DNA of 64,000 bases from NCBI RefSeq assembly GCF_021183825.1, contig NZ_CP089211.1, positions 2,914,001-2,978,000 on the forward strand, read 5' to 3'. Below are positions 17,096 to 26,143 of this stretch, in pieces. The number at the start of each line of letters is the position of its first letter. The stretch's first letter is position 1. The DNA is from Sinomicrobium kalidii (lineage in GTDB: Bacteria; Bacteroidota; Bacteroidia; Flavobacteriales; Flavobacteriaceae). The position numbers and the translations under genes were made by a program. The notes beneath the pieces were generated by a model. It was not told where the DNA came from and made no database searches. It worked only from the letters and a program-made list of their open reading frames with translations.

Positions 17096-18154
17096 ATGCT
17101 GAATTTTATATTGATTTATATTTTTATAGTTGGTGTTTTTTTGCTGGAGAGGCCTTTAAAACTCCACGAAGGAAAACGAACGCTATGGTTTGTGATATTG
17201 CCCGTTGCAATAGTTTCGAGTACATTAGTAGGGTTAAGGCCCCTTACTGCAGGCTTTGACACGATAAAATATGTAACTTATTATAATTTTTTGCAATACG
17301 ATACTTTTTCGACGTTTATGGACGTATATAGTTATAATTGGAAAGGAGACTATATATATCGATTCTGGAATTTTGCTTTATCTTGGCTGGGTGTTAGTCC
17401 ACAACACTTTTTATATATTACCGCATCTGTTTCTATTTTTTTGTTTATCCTCTCGTTGCGGAAGCTTGTAGGGAAAGATTATCTTTTGATTTTCTTGTTT
17501 TTTTATGCTACTCCAGGGTTTGTCCAATTATTTGCCAATGCGATCAGGCAAGGGTTTTCATTAGCATTTTTCTTATTTGCGATCGCCTATTACTATGAAC
17601 AAAGAAAAATAAAGCTATTTCTTTCGGTTGCTGTAACACTTTTTCTGCACAATTCTACCGGTATTGTTTTGATTATGTGTTTGTTAATGATTAGTCTTTT
17701 CTCTAAATTGATAAAAAAACACAACAAATTCGTGTTCGTATTTCTTTTATTGCTTCAACCATTAATGTATTTCTTTGTAGATTTGATTAATAGGTTTTAT
17801 CCCAGCGTATATACGCTTTATGAAAGTTCAGAATACTTTTTTCATTATTCTTTTATAACCTTTTTATTTTTATATATTTTTTATAAAATTCGATTTAAAT
17901 TAAGATCAAAAAAGGGTGAATTTTTATTCACCACGTATATTATTATAACAATCTTAACTTCGCTTTTTTGGTTCAATCCAACAACTTTTGGCCGTATAGT
18001 TTATTTGAGCTTCCCTTTTTTAGCGCTGTATATTAATAATCTTAAATATTTATATGAGCAGCATTGGATAGCTCTCTTATTGATTGTGATAATGTTTGGA
18101 ATTGGTGTTTATTTCTTTAATACCGAAGCAACTCGAAATATGCTTAATCTTTAA
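17096..18154 (+). CDS. wzy: Polysaccharide polymerase, EpsG-like (Wzy type)
   Basis: The 352-residue protein is almost entirely hydrophobic, with about ten membrane segments. The motif GFDTIKYVTYY near residue 57 and the NAIRQGFSLAFFLFA segment near residue 150, followed by LHNSTG, are typical of the EpsG/Wzy group that joins repeat units in the periplasm. Sequence identity within this family is always low, so the call rests on topology, motifs and its place beside a flippase. It follows the GT2 by 4 bp. Confidence 0.82.
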   Translation: MLNFILIYIFIVGVFLLERPLKLHEGKRTLWFVILPVAIVSSTLVGLRPLTAGFDTIKYVTYYNFLQYDTFSTFMDVYSYNWKGDYIYRFWNFALSWLGVSPQHFLYITASVSIFLFILSLRKLVGKDYLLIFLFFYATPGFVQLFANAIRQGFSLAFFLFAIAYYYEQRKIKLFLSVAVTLFLHNSTGIVLIMCLLMISLFSKLIKKHNKFVFVFLLLLQPLMYFFVDLINRFYPSVYTLYESSEYFFHYSFITFLFLYIFYKIRFKLRSKKGEFLFTTYIIITILTSLFWFNPTTFGRIVYLSFPFLALYINNLKYLYEQHWIALLLIVIMFGIGVYFFNTEATRNMLNL

Positions 18155-18162
18155 TTAAAATT

Positions 18163-19755
18163 ATGATGCGTTGTTCTGTTTTTTTGTTTTTTTTAATGAG
18201 TTTGATGAGTTGTAAAGCGCAAACTATTCAAACGGTGGTATTGGTGGAAAACAATCAGAGTAACTATCAAATCTGTATACCTCCTAACGCAGGCGAAAAT
18301 ATTATAAAGACTGTCAGGGAGTTACAAAGTTATTTCTTTAAAATCGGGAATGTCAAGCTGTCTATAACAACAGAAAAAAGCGCTTTGCCTCAGATTATTA
18401 TCGGAGGGAAAGATTTCATGGAATCCCGGGGAATTGAGCTTCCATATACGGAACTAAAAAAGGATGGATTTATAATTAAAACTGAGAATAAACATCTTTT
18501 AATTTCTGGCATCAACGAAAAAGGGATAATAAATGGAATTTATACCTTGTTGGAGAAGTATTTGGGGTGTAGATTTTATGCCCGGGATGCCATTGTAATA
18601 CCTCAAAAAGAGAATATCATTTTAGAACCAATCCTTGATATTCAAAATCCTGCCTTTGAAATTAGGATGCTTAATTCTTATGAAGGTTTATCTGTTGAGT
18701 ATTGCAAATGGCATAAATTGGACCTTCCTCCCAGAATTAATCCGTTATGGTTAAAACCATGGATTCATACAACTACAAAGTACTTTAGTTTAAAATGGGG
18801 CCCTAAAAAACATCCAGAGTATTTTACATATTTCAATAAGGGCAAAGATGCTGTTGATATCAATTATGAAAATAATGAGGTTCTAGAGATCATGATTGGC
18901 AAAATCAAAAAAAGAGTACAAGACCATCCAACTGCAAAATTTATCGGAGCGAGTCAAGGGGATATGACGCGTAAAATAAAAAGCGAAGATAAGGGAAAAA
19001 TAAGTGGAGATATGACTTTAGGCTTTGCAAATAGAATTGCTCAAACATTTCCAGACCATACAATTACATATTTGGCTTATCAATATAGCCGATCGTCCTC
19101 TGAGAATATTAAACCCCTTGGAAATATACTTGTTATCATTTGTAACACATGGGGGAACAGAACGAAGGCAGTAGATACAAAAAATCCAGGCAATAAATTT
19201 ATAAAGGACCTGCAGGTCTGGCAAAAATTAACGGATAATATAATGGTTTGGGATTATATTTATAATACTAAATATGAATTTGCTCCATACCCAAATTTTT
19301 ATCTTTTACAACAAGCGATTAAAGGTTATAAAGATTTGGGGATTAACAAAATTTTTGAAGAAAGTCATCGACAACCATCTGGGGGACTGTACGAATTACG
19401 CAGTTATTTAACGGCAAAACTATTATGGAACCCAGATTTGGATATTGATTCTCTTATTACTGATTTTTTAAATGGTTATTATGGAGATGCTGCTCCTTAT
19501 ATTAAGAATTATATTCAAGAAATGAATAAACAACTAAAAGCTTCAAAAATCCCACTTTTAAGAACAGGCAATCCCAAGATTTATTCTCGTATCTCATTTT
19601 TAAGACCACTTGCCATTCGAAAGTATGAATTATATCTGGAAAAAGCCAAAAGATCAGTAGTTGATGATCCAATCTTTAAAAAAAGAGTAGATAAGGTTTA
19701 TGAAACATTAAAAGTTACTAAAAGTGAAATTGGAAAAAGATCATCAAAAGAATAA
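18163..19755 (+). CDS. DUF4838-domain lipoprotein
   Basis: The protein has 530 residues. A signal peptide ends in the lipobox LMSC, so the protein is probably anchored in the outer membrane or periplasm. The N-terminal part shows an alpha-glucuronidase/hexosaminidase-like non-catalytic fold (TELKKDGFIIKTENKHLLISG, then a YTLLEKYLGCRFYARD segment). The rest fits the DUF4838 family, which is related to glycoside hydrolase clans but has no proven activity. It sits directly after the polymerase in a biosynthetic cassette, so it may trim, depolymerise or bind the nascent polymer. That role is inference. Confidence 0.75.
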   Translation: MMRCSVFLFFLMSLMSCKAQTIQTVVLVENNQSNYQICIPPNAGENIIKTVRELQSYFFKIGNVKLSITTEKSALPQIIIGGKDFMESRGIELPYTELKKDGFIIKTENKHLLISGINEKGIINGIYTLLEKYLGCRFYARDAIVIPQKENIILEPILDIQNPAFEIRMLNSYEGLSVEYCKWHKLDLPPRINPLWLKPWIHTTTKYFSLKWGPKKHPEYFTYFNKGKDAVDINYENNEVLEIMIGKIKKRVQDHPTAKFIGASQGDMTRKIKSEDKGKISGDMTLGFANRIAQTFPDHTITYLAYQYSRSSSENIKPLGNILVIICNTWGNRTKAVDTKNPGNKFIKDLQVWQKLTDNIMVWDYIYNTKYEFAPYPNFYLLQQAIKGYKDLGINKIFEESHRQPSGGLYELRSYLTAKLLWNPDLDIDSLITDFLNGYYGDAAPYIKNYIQEMNKQLKASKIPLLRTGNPKIYSRISFLRPLAIRKYELYLEKAKRSVVDDPIFKKRVDKVYETLKVTKSEIGKRSSKE

Positions 19756-19813
19756 TTCGATGTTTATCTTTTTTTATTAAAATAATTTACATATAAAATT
19801 ACCGATAGCGATT

Positions 19814-20617
19814 ATGAAAGACACCCGATCAAAATTTAAGATCTATTTGGCGGCTATAAAACGGCTGTACATGTGGCATTTTCTATCCAATAAACTTGAT
19901 TTGATCTTAGTGACCGAGTTTCCAAAATCTGGTGCTTCCTGGTTCTGTCAAATGTTAGCAGATGCTTCTAATATTCCTTTTCCGAGAAATATCTCTCCGA
20001 CTTTCGAAAGAAGTATAATGCATGGACATCATTTATTCAATCCAAGAATGGGAAAGGCGATTTGTGTCATACGCGATGGCCGTGATGTTATGGTTTCGGC
20101 CTATTTTCACTTTTTGTTTGACAATAGTCATAATAATCCGGGAGGAGTTACATATCATCGAAAAAAAATGCCATTTAAGGATTATAACAATGTGCGAGAA
20201 AATCTGCCTAAATTTATTGAGTATATGTTCAAAGGATATCCAAATGAAAATAGATTTCATTTTAGTTGGAGCGATTTGATCAATAATGTAAAAGTGAATC
20301 AAAGTAGACTTTGTATAGTAAAATATGAAGATCTTTTAACCAAACCCTCAAAATGTATAAAAAATGCTTTAGAGTTTTACGAAATACTGGTCCCTGATGA
20401 AAACAGATTAAAGGAAATAGTTGATAATTATTCCTTTAAAAAACTAGCCAAACGGAATCCTGGCGAAGAAGACAGGAAAAGCTTTATTAGAAAAGGGATA
20501 AGTGGAGATTGGAAAAATTATTTCAATGAGGAATCGTGTGATATATTTAAAGAGTATGCCGGTGAAGAATTAATAAAAGCGGGATATGAGAATGATTTCG
20601 ATTGGAAAAATTATTGA
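19814..20617 (+). CDS. Sulfotransferase (PAPS-dependent)
   Basis: This 267-residue cytosolic-type sulfotransferase has a 5'-phosphosulfate loop TEFPKSGASWFCQML near residue 33, the 3'-phosphate binding segment VIRDGRDVMVSAY near residue 88, and the late RKGISGDWKNYF motif that closes over PAPS. It probably sulfates a lipid-linked sugar using PAPS from the CysDNC operon at 0.8-3.6 kb. It lies in the AT-rich cassette between the DUF4838 gene and a GT4. The acceptor is unknown. Confidence 0.9.
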   Translation: MKDTRSKFKIYLAAIKRLYMWHFLSNKLDLILVTEFPKSGASWFCQMLADASNIPFPRNISPTFERSIMHGHHLFNPRMGKAICVIRDGRDVMVSAYFHFLFDNSHNNPGGVTYHRKKMPFKDYNNVRENLPKFIEYMFKGYPNENRFHFSWSDLINNVKVNQSRLCIVKYEDLLTKPSKCIKNALEFYEILVPDENRLKEIVDNYSFKKLAKRNPGEEDRKSFIRKGISGDWKNYFNEESCDIFKEYAGEELIKAGYENDFDWKNY

Positions 20618-20632
20618 AAATCAAAAGGCATT

Positions 20633-21838
20633 ATGAAAAAGCTACTCCAAATAAATTCAGTTGCCAATATGGGCTCTACAGGCAGGATTGCTATGGAAAT
20701 TGGACAAATAGCAATAAATAGGGGTTGGGAAAGTTATATTGCCTGTGGAAGAAAACGAGAAGGAGGGAAATCTAATATAATAGAGATTGGGGTAAAGACA
20801 GATAGATTATTGCACGGTGTAAAATCTCGTCTGTTTGATGCGCATGGCTTTGGCTCAAAAAACGCTACTAGAACATTGATTAAAAAAATTAAAGAAATAA
20901 ATCCTGATGTTATTGCTTTGCATAATATTCACGGTTATTATGTTAACATAAAAATTTTATTTGATTACTTAAAGGAATGCAACAAGCCAATTTTTTGGAC
21001 CTTATATGATTGCTGGGCTTTTACAGGTCATTGCGCTTATTTTGACATGGTAGGTTGCTCAAATTGGAAAGATACTTGTAAAAACTGTCCGTGTAAAAAT
21101 TCTTATCCCAAGTCATGGGTCAATAATTCTCATGCAAATTTTAAGGCGAAAAAAGACATTTTTACCAATGTTAAAGACTTACAGCTTATTGTGCATTCCA
21201 ACTGGCTCAAATCAAATGTCCGGCAATCTTTCCTTTGCGATTATCCGATCAATTTGATCAGGAATGGAATTAATCTTTCCAATTTCCATTACAAACCTTC
21301 CAAAATTCGAGAGAAGTATGGCTTGGAAAAGAAATTTATTATTCTGGGGATTGCCAATAAGTGGTCTGAGCGAAAAGGCTTTTCTGACATTAAGTTGTTA
21401 AGTGATTTTTTACAACCGGACGAAGTGGTCTTAGTGGATGGATTAAACGTAGAACAGCAGAAGAATTTGCCTGAAAACATTATTTCGTACGGGAAGGCCA
21501 AGGATGTGAGTGAACTGGCAGAGTTGTATTCCGCAGCCGATGTATTTTATAATCCGACTTATGAAGACAATTTTCCAACAACAAATCTGGAAGCCTTGGC
21601 TTGCGGAACTCCTGTGATAACCTATAACACAGGAGGCAGCCCGGAGGCAATCGACGAAAATACGGGGTTTGTTGCAGAAAAAGGGAGTCTTGATCAGGTG
21701 CGAAATTATATTACGCAGCTCAAAAAGGCCAATAAGGCTAATTACAGGGAAATGTGTACTCAAAGGGCACACCAGCTTTTTAATTATAAAGAAAGATATG
21801 AAGAATATGTCTCATTATTTCAACAAACAATTAATTAA
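20633..21838 (+). CDS. Glycosyltransferase family 4
   Basis: This is a GT-B glycosyltransferase of 401 residues. The N-terminal domain has the SVANMGSTGRIAMEIG start and the Cys-rich segment TLYDCWAFTGHCAYF followed by CxxCPC, which is typical of the WcaC-like colanic/exopolysaccharide GT4 group. The C-terminal domain has PTYEDNFPTTNLEALACGTPV with the EX7E-type nucleotide-sugar site, and GGSPEAI. It begins 15 bp after the sulfotransferase. Base composition rises gradually toward the end of this gene. Confidence 0.92.
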   Translation: MKKLLQINSVANMGSTGRIAMEIGQIAINRGWESYIACGRKREGGKSNIIEIGVKTDRLLHGVKSRLFDAHGFGSKNATRTLIKKIKEINPDVIALHNIHGYYVNIKILFDYLKECNKPIFWTLYDCWAFTGHCAYFDMVGCSNWKDTCKNCPCKNSYPKSWVNNSHANFKAKKDIFTNVKDLQLIVHSNWLKSNVRQSFLCDYPINLIRNGINLSNFHYKPSKIREKYGLEKKFIILGIANKWSERKGFSDIKLLSDFLQPDEVVLVDGLNVEQQKNLPENIISYGKAKDVSELAELYSAADVFYNPTYEDNFPTTNLEALACGTPVITYNTGGSPEAIDENTGFVAEKGSLDQVRNYITQLKKANKANYREMCTQRAHQLFNYKERYEEYVSLFQQTIN

Positions 21839-21847
21839 AAGACGACT

Positions 21848-22627
21848 ATGAAAGTACTAATTTTAGCAGGCGGTTTCGGAACACGATTAAGTGAGGAAAC
21901 GGCAACTATCCCCAAACCAATGGTTCAAATAGGTGATAAACCTATTCTTTGGCATATCATGAAAATATATTCGCATTACGGATATAATGATTTTGTGATT
22001 TTGGGAGGTTATAAAGCCTATGTCATAAAAGAATATTTTTCAAATTATTATTTGCATCAGTCGGATGTGAGAATTGATTTGACCGACAATAGTATGGAGG
22101 TCCTGAATTCCAAAAGTGAGCCTTGGAAAATCACAATTTTGGACACAGGACTAAACACATTGACAGGAGGCCGTATCAAAAGAGCAAAAGAATATATCAA
22201 TAATGAACCTTTCTTTCTTACCTATGGTGATGGGCTAAGCAATGTTAATATTAATAAGCTTTTGGACTTTCATCGGGAACATGGAAAATCCATTACGATG
22301 ACATCCGTTCAACCGGAAGGCAGGTTCGGTGCTTTGGATGTTGATGAAACCACGCAACGGGTTAATCATTTTATGGAAAAACCCAAGGGTGACGGGGCTT
22401 GGATCAATGGAGGTTTTTTTGTTTGTGAACCTGATGTTCTGGATTATATCGATAAGGGAGATGAAACCATATGGGAAAGATCTCCCCTGGAAAATTTAGC
22501 GAAAGACAATAAACTCTATGCTTTTAACCATTATGATTTTTGGAAACCCATGGATACGTTAAGGGATAAAAATCAGTTGGAAGAACTTTGGAACAACAAT
22601 AAAGCCCCATGGAAGTTATGGAAATAG
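21848..22627 (+). CDS. rfbF: Glucose-1-phosphate cytidylyltransferase
   Basis: RfbF makes CDP-glucose from CTP and glucose-1-phosphate, the entry to CDP-6-deoxyhexoses. The 259-residue protein has LAGGFGTRLSEET, PKPMVQIGDKPILWHIMKIY, LTYGDGLSNV and the DFWKPMDTLRDK ending, all diagnostic for this enzyme. It overlaps the start of the dehydratase gene by up to 19 bp. Confidence 0.96.
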   Translation: MKVLILAGGFGTRLSEETATIPKPMVQIGDKPILWHIMKIYSHYGYNDFVILGGYKAYVIKEYFSNYYLHQSDVRIDLTDNSMEVLNSKSEPWKITILDTGLNTLTGGRIKRAKEYINNEPFFLTYGDGLSNVNINKLLDFHREHGKSITMTSVQPEGRFGALDVDETTQRVNHFMEKPKGDGAWINGGFFVCEPDVLDYIDKGDETIWERSPLENLAKDNKLYAFNHYDFWKPMDTLRDKNQLEELWNNNKAPWKLWK

Positions 22628-23721
22628 AATCTTTGTTCAAAAATAAATATAAAGGTAAAAAAATACTTGTCACGGGCCATACTGGCTTTAAGGGGTCATG
22701 GTTGACCCTTTGGCTTAAAAAAATGGGTGCTACTGTTCATGGGGTCGCACTGGAACCAAATACCTCACCAAATCATATCGGGTTATTGAATTTGGAATAT
22801 GAATCCCATATTTTGGATATAACTCATAAGGAGGTACTGACTGCTTTAATTGAAAAGATAAAGCCGGATTTAATTTTTCATTTAGCGGCTCAACCATTGG
22901 TTCGGTTATCTTATGAGGATCCCTATAATACTTACCTCACCAATATCATGGGGACTATTAATGTATTGGAAGCAGCGAGAAGAATTGAAAATTTGAAGGG
23001 TGTCGTTGTCGTAACAAGCGATAAATGTTATGAAAATAGAGAGTGGCTCTGGGGTTATCGGGAAAATGAAGCGATGGGAGGTAAAGACCCCTATAGTTCT
23101 TCGAAGGGATGTGCAGAATTAGTAACTGCGGCTTACCGGAATTCTTATTTTCCTGAAAGTGAATTTGGAAAATCACATCATACAATAGTTGCCAGTGTTC
23201 GAGCTGGAAATGTTATAGGTGGTGGAGACTGGGCAAAAGACAGGATCATTCCGGACATGGTAAAATCTGCTTCAAAAAATGAGTCCCTTCTTATACGATA
23301 TCCTAAGGCCACAAGGCCATGGCAACATGTGTTGGAGCCGTTAAGCGGGTATTTGAATATTGGTCAAAAAATGCTTGAAGGAGATATTCAATATTCGGGT
23401 GCTTGGAATTTTGGACCCAATAATGAAAGTAATGTTTGTGTATTGAATTTGGTAAAAGCAGCGAACCAATACTGGAAAGATATTAGCTATGAAATAGATC
23501 AAAAAGAACATTTGCCAGAAGCCAATTTCCTTATGTTAGATAGCACTAAGGCCAATAAATTGCTTCAATGGAAACCTATATGGGGCTTTCAGGAAACGGT
23601 AAAATATACTATTGAATGGTTTCAAGAATATTACCTGCAAGACAATACACTTTCAGAAGACCATTTGGAGAAATATATTGCGGATGCAATAAATGAAGAA
23701 GTAACATGGGCAATACAATAA
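22609..23721 (+). CDS. rfbG: CDP-glucose 4,6-dehydratase
   Basis: RfbG converts CDP-glucose to CDP-4-keto-6-deoxyglucose. The protein (370 residues from 22609; an ATG at 22618 is equally possible) has TGHTGFKGSWL at the nucleotide-binding site, HLAAQPLVRLSY, TSDKCYENREW, the catalytic YSSSKGCAELV and RAGNVIGGGDW. These are standard for RfbG. No rfbH (C3 dehydrase) follows, so the product probably stays a 6-deoxy rather than a 3,6-dideoxy sugar. Confidence 0.95.
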   Translation: MEVMEIESLFKNKYKGKKILVTGHTGFKGSWLTLWLKKMGATVHGVALEPNTSPNHIGLLNLEYESHILDITHKEVLTALIEKIKPDLIFHLAAQPLVRLSYEDPYNTYLTNIMGTINVLEAARRIENLKGVVVVTSDKCYENREWLWGYRENEAMGGKDPYSSSKGCAELVTAAYRNSYFPESEFGKSHHTIVASVRAGNVIGGGDWAKDRIIPDMVKSASKNESLLIRYPKATRPWQHVLEPLSGYLNIGQKMLEGDIQYSGAWNFGPNNESNVCVLNLVKAANQYWKDISYEIDQKEHLPEANFLMLDSTKANKLLQWKPIWGFQETVKYTIEWFQEYYLQDNTLSEDHLEKYIADAINEEVTWAIQ

Positions 23722-24632
23722 CATCCGGAGATATTATTGTTATAACTGGAGGTGGAGGATACCTGGGCTCCAAGCTTGCCGAATTTTATCTGCATAAAAA
23801 TTGTCAACTTTTTTTGATTGATATAAATTTTAATAATCTGGCAAAAAAACTAAATGAAAATTATGATACCGTTCATCTCGAACATCTTGATTTGACCAGT
23901 GAAAATTTGGTTCGAGAAGTTTTGAATAGAATTTCACCGGATTATATTTTCCATTTTGCCTCCATAATTGATCGATCTAGGGATTTTGATATTTATGACC
24001 GCCTATATGAAATTAATGTTAAAGGGACAATCAATTTGCTAAAAGCGCTCCAGAAGATTTCCTACCGGGGATTTTATTTTGCCAGTACTTCCGAAGTTTA
24101 TGGTTCTTGGAAAGGAGTGCCCTTTAGTGAAGATAGTAGTTTAACCTCTGCGTCCCCTTACTCTTTAACAAAGATTTATTGTGAAAAGGCTATACAACTA
24201 TTCTCAGATCTATATAACAAACCCTATAAAATTTTTCGTATTTTCAATTTCTTTGGGCCAAATATGCCTGGTAGTACTTTTATAGGTCAAATGATAGAAG
24301 CCTTTAAAGCCGGGAAGGTTTTTGAAATGACCCAGGGAGATCAAGCAAGAGATATTTTATTTATAGATGATTTATTGACTCAGATGAATGTGGTTGTGAC
24401 AAAGAAATCAGATTTTTCTGTTTTCAATATATGTAGTGGAAAAGCAATAAAAATGATTGAAATAGTAGAAGAATTTGAAAAAATAACTGGTGAAGAGTTT
24501 CAATATACAACGCTTCTGCCTTATAGAAAAAATGAAGTTTGGGAAACAAGAGGAGACAATTCCAGATTGAAATCTTTGAACTATATTTTCCCTTCGTTCT
24601 CTTTAAAAGAAGCACTAAAAAAATGCATCTAA
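23706..24632 (+). CDS. NAD-dependent epimerase/dehydratase (putative CDP-4-keto-6-deoxyhexose reductase)
   Basis: This extended SDR of 308 residues has TGGGGYLGSKL near residue 15, HFASIIDRSRDF, STSEVYGSWKG and a catalytic YSLTKIYCEK. It starts inside the end of rfbG, so it is probably the next enzyme on the same CDP-sugar: a 4-ketoreductase or epimerase, as RfbJ is in abequose synthesis. The exact stereochemistry cannot be read from the sequence. It is the last AT-rich gene; the composition changes within the 13 bp before the next start codon. Confidence 0.8.
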   Translation: MGNTITSGDIIVITGGGGYLGSKLAEFYLHKNCQLFLIDINFNNLAKKLNENYDTVHLEHLDLTSENLVREVLNRISPDYIFHFASIIDRSRDFDIYDRLYEINVKGTINLLKALQKISYRGFYFASTSEVYGSWKGVPFSEDSSLTSASPYSLTKIYCEKAIQLFSDLYNKPYKIFRIFNFFGPNMPGSTFIGQMIEAFKAGKVFEMTQGDQARDILFIDDLLTQMNVVVTKKSDFSVFNICSGKAIKMIEIVEEFEKITGEEFQYTTLLPYRKNEVWETRGDNSRLKSLNYIFPSFSLKEALKKCI

Positions 24633-24645
24633 TCTAATAATTACT

Positions 24646-25677
24646 ATGTTCAATAATAAAACACTCTTAATTACCGGTGGCACAGGCTCCTTCGGCAACG
24701 CTGTCCTAAACCGGTTTTTACATACCGATCATTTTAGTGAGATCCGGATTTTTTCCCGGGATGAAAAAAAGCAGGATGAGATGCGCAATACGCTAAATAA
24801 CCCTAAATTGAAATTTTATATAGGAGATGTGCGCAATTATGACAGTGTAGAGCGGGCCATGCGTGGAGTGGACTATGTTTTTCATGCTGCGGCGTTAAAA
24901 CAGGTCCCTTCCTGCGAATTTTTCCCTTTGGAAGCTACAAGGACCAATGTATTAGGGACGCAAAATGTTATTGATGCCGCCGCCTATAACAAGGTGCAGA
25001 AAGTGATCTGTTTAAGTACGGACAAGGCTGCATATCCCATCAATGCCATGGGGATATCCAAGGCCCTGATGGAAAAGGTAGCTGTTGCAGCATCCCGTAA
25101 TCTGAAGAAAACCACCGTTTGTTTAACCCGGTACGGTAATGTCATGGCCTCCCGGGGTTCTGTGATCCCTCTCTTTTTGAAGCAGATTAAGGAAGGTAAC
25201 CCTATCACGGTGACGGATCCGGAGATGACCCGGTTTTTGATGTCTTTGGAAGAGGCCGTGGAACTGGTGCTTTTTGCCTTTGAAAACGGGAATCCGGGAG
25301 ACTTGTTTGTCAATAAGGCCCCGGCGGGGACCATTGGAAACCTAGCCCAGGCACTTAAGGAAATATGCAATGCCGAAAACCCAGTAAAGGTTATAGGAAC
25401 CCGACACGGGGAGAAGCTGTATGAAACACTTTGCACGAGGGAAGAGATGATCAAGGCCGAAGATATGGGGAATTTTTATCGTATTCCCGCAGATAACAGG
25501 GATTTGAATTATGCGCAATATTTTTCGGAAGGCGAACAGGCTATTTCGGAGATAGAAGATTATAATTCTCATAATACCGAACAGCAGGATGTGGAGGGGA
25601 TGAAACAACTGTTGTTAAAGCTTCCCATTGTACAGCAGCAGGCATTTGGTTCGGAAACATCGACAGAAATACAATAA
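24646..25677 (+). CDS. fnlA: UDP-GlcNAc 5-inverting 4,6-dehydratase (FnlA/CapE/WbjB)
   Basis: This is the first enzyme of UDP-N-acetyl-L-fucosamine synthesis. It dehydrates UDP-GlcNAc and inverts C5. The 343-residue protein has TGGTGSFGNAVL, FSRDEKKQDEMR, HAAALKQVPSCEFFP, and a catalytic STDKAAYPINAMGISK in which Met replaces the usual Tyr, as in CapE-type enzymes. It begins the fnlA-cupin-fnlB-fnlC set and marks the return to GC-richer sequence. Confidence 0.92.
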   Translation: MFNNKTLLITGGTGSFGNAVLNRFLHTDHFSEIRIFSRDEKKQDEMRNTLNNPKLKFYIGDVRNYDSVERAMRGVDYVFHAAALKQVPSCEFFPLEATRTNVLGTQNVIDAAAYNKVQKVICLSTDKAAYPINAMGISKALMEKVAVAASRNLKKTTVCLTRYGNVMASRGSVIPLFLKQIKEGNPITVTDPEMTRFLMSLEEAVELVLFAFENGNPGDLFVNKAPAGTIGNLAQALKEICNAENPVKVIGTRHGEKLYETLCTREEMIKAEDMGNFYRIPADNRDLNYAQYFSEGEQAISEIEDYNSHNTEQQDVEGMKQLLLKLPIVQQQAFGSETSTEIQ

Positions 25678-25688
25678 AACCGTAAATC

Positions 25689-26108
25689 ATGGAATTACCT
25701 GTGTTGATCAGGGGAGGACATTATGAAGACGAACGGGGCCAGCTGGAATTTAATAATGATTTTGATGCGCTTCCGGTAAAGAGGATATATACCATTAAAA
25801 ATATCGACAGTAAATTTATAAGGGCTTGGCAGGGCCATAAGATAGAACGCCGGTGGTTTTCCGCAATAAACGGGGCTTTCGAAGTAAAACTGATCAGGGT
25901 CAACGACTGGGAGTCTCCTTCGAAAAACTTACAACAGCAGGTGTTTTTACTTCAAGGGAAGGAGATGGATATTTTATCCGTTCCCCCGGGATATATCAGC
26001 AGTATTCAGGCCCTGGAGGATGATTCAAAATTACTGGTTATGGCGGATCACGCTTTAGGGGAAGTCAAGGATGAATATCGCTATGATGTAGATTATTTTA
26101 AAGATTAA
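25689..26108 (+). CDS. WxcM-like cupin (sugar 3,4-ketoisomerase family)
   Basis: This 139-residue single-domain cupin of the WxcM C-terminal/FdtA family has RAWQGHKIERRWF near residue 45 and the VPPGYISSIQAL segment near residue 100. Family members isomerise 4-keto to 3-keto nucleotide sugars. It lies 11 bp after fnlA, where the classical FucNAc pathway needs no ketoisomerase. It may act on another 4-keto intermediate of the locus or be an accessory of the fnl enzymes. The function is not settled. Confidence 0.8.
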   Translation: MELPVLIRGGHYEDERGQLEFNNDFDALPVKRIYTIKNIDSKFIRAWQGHKIERRWFSAINGAFEVKLIRVNDWESPSKNLQQQVFLLQGKEMDILSVPPGYISSIQALEDDSKLLVMADHALGEVKDEYRYDVDYFKD

Positions 26109-26143
26109 CGGATACATATACCATATTTGACAAATATATTGCT

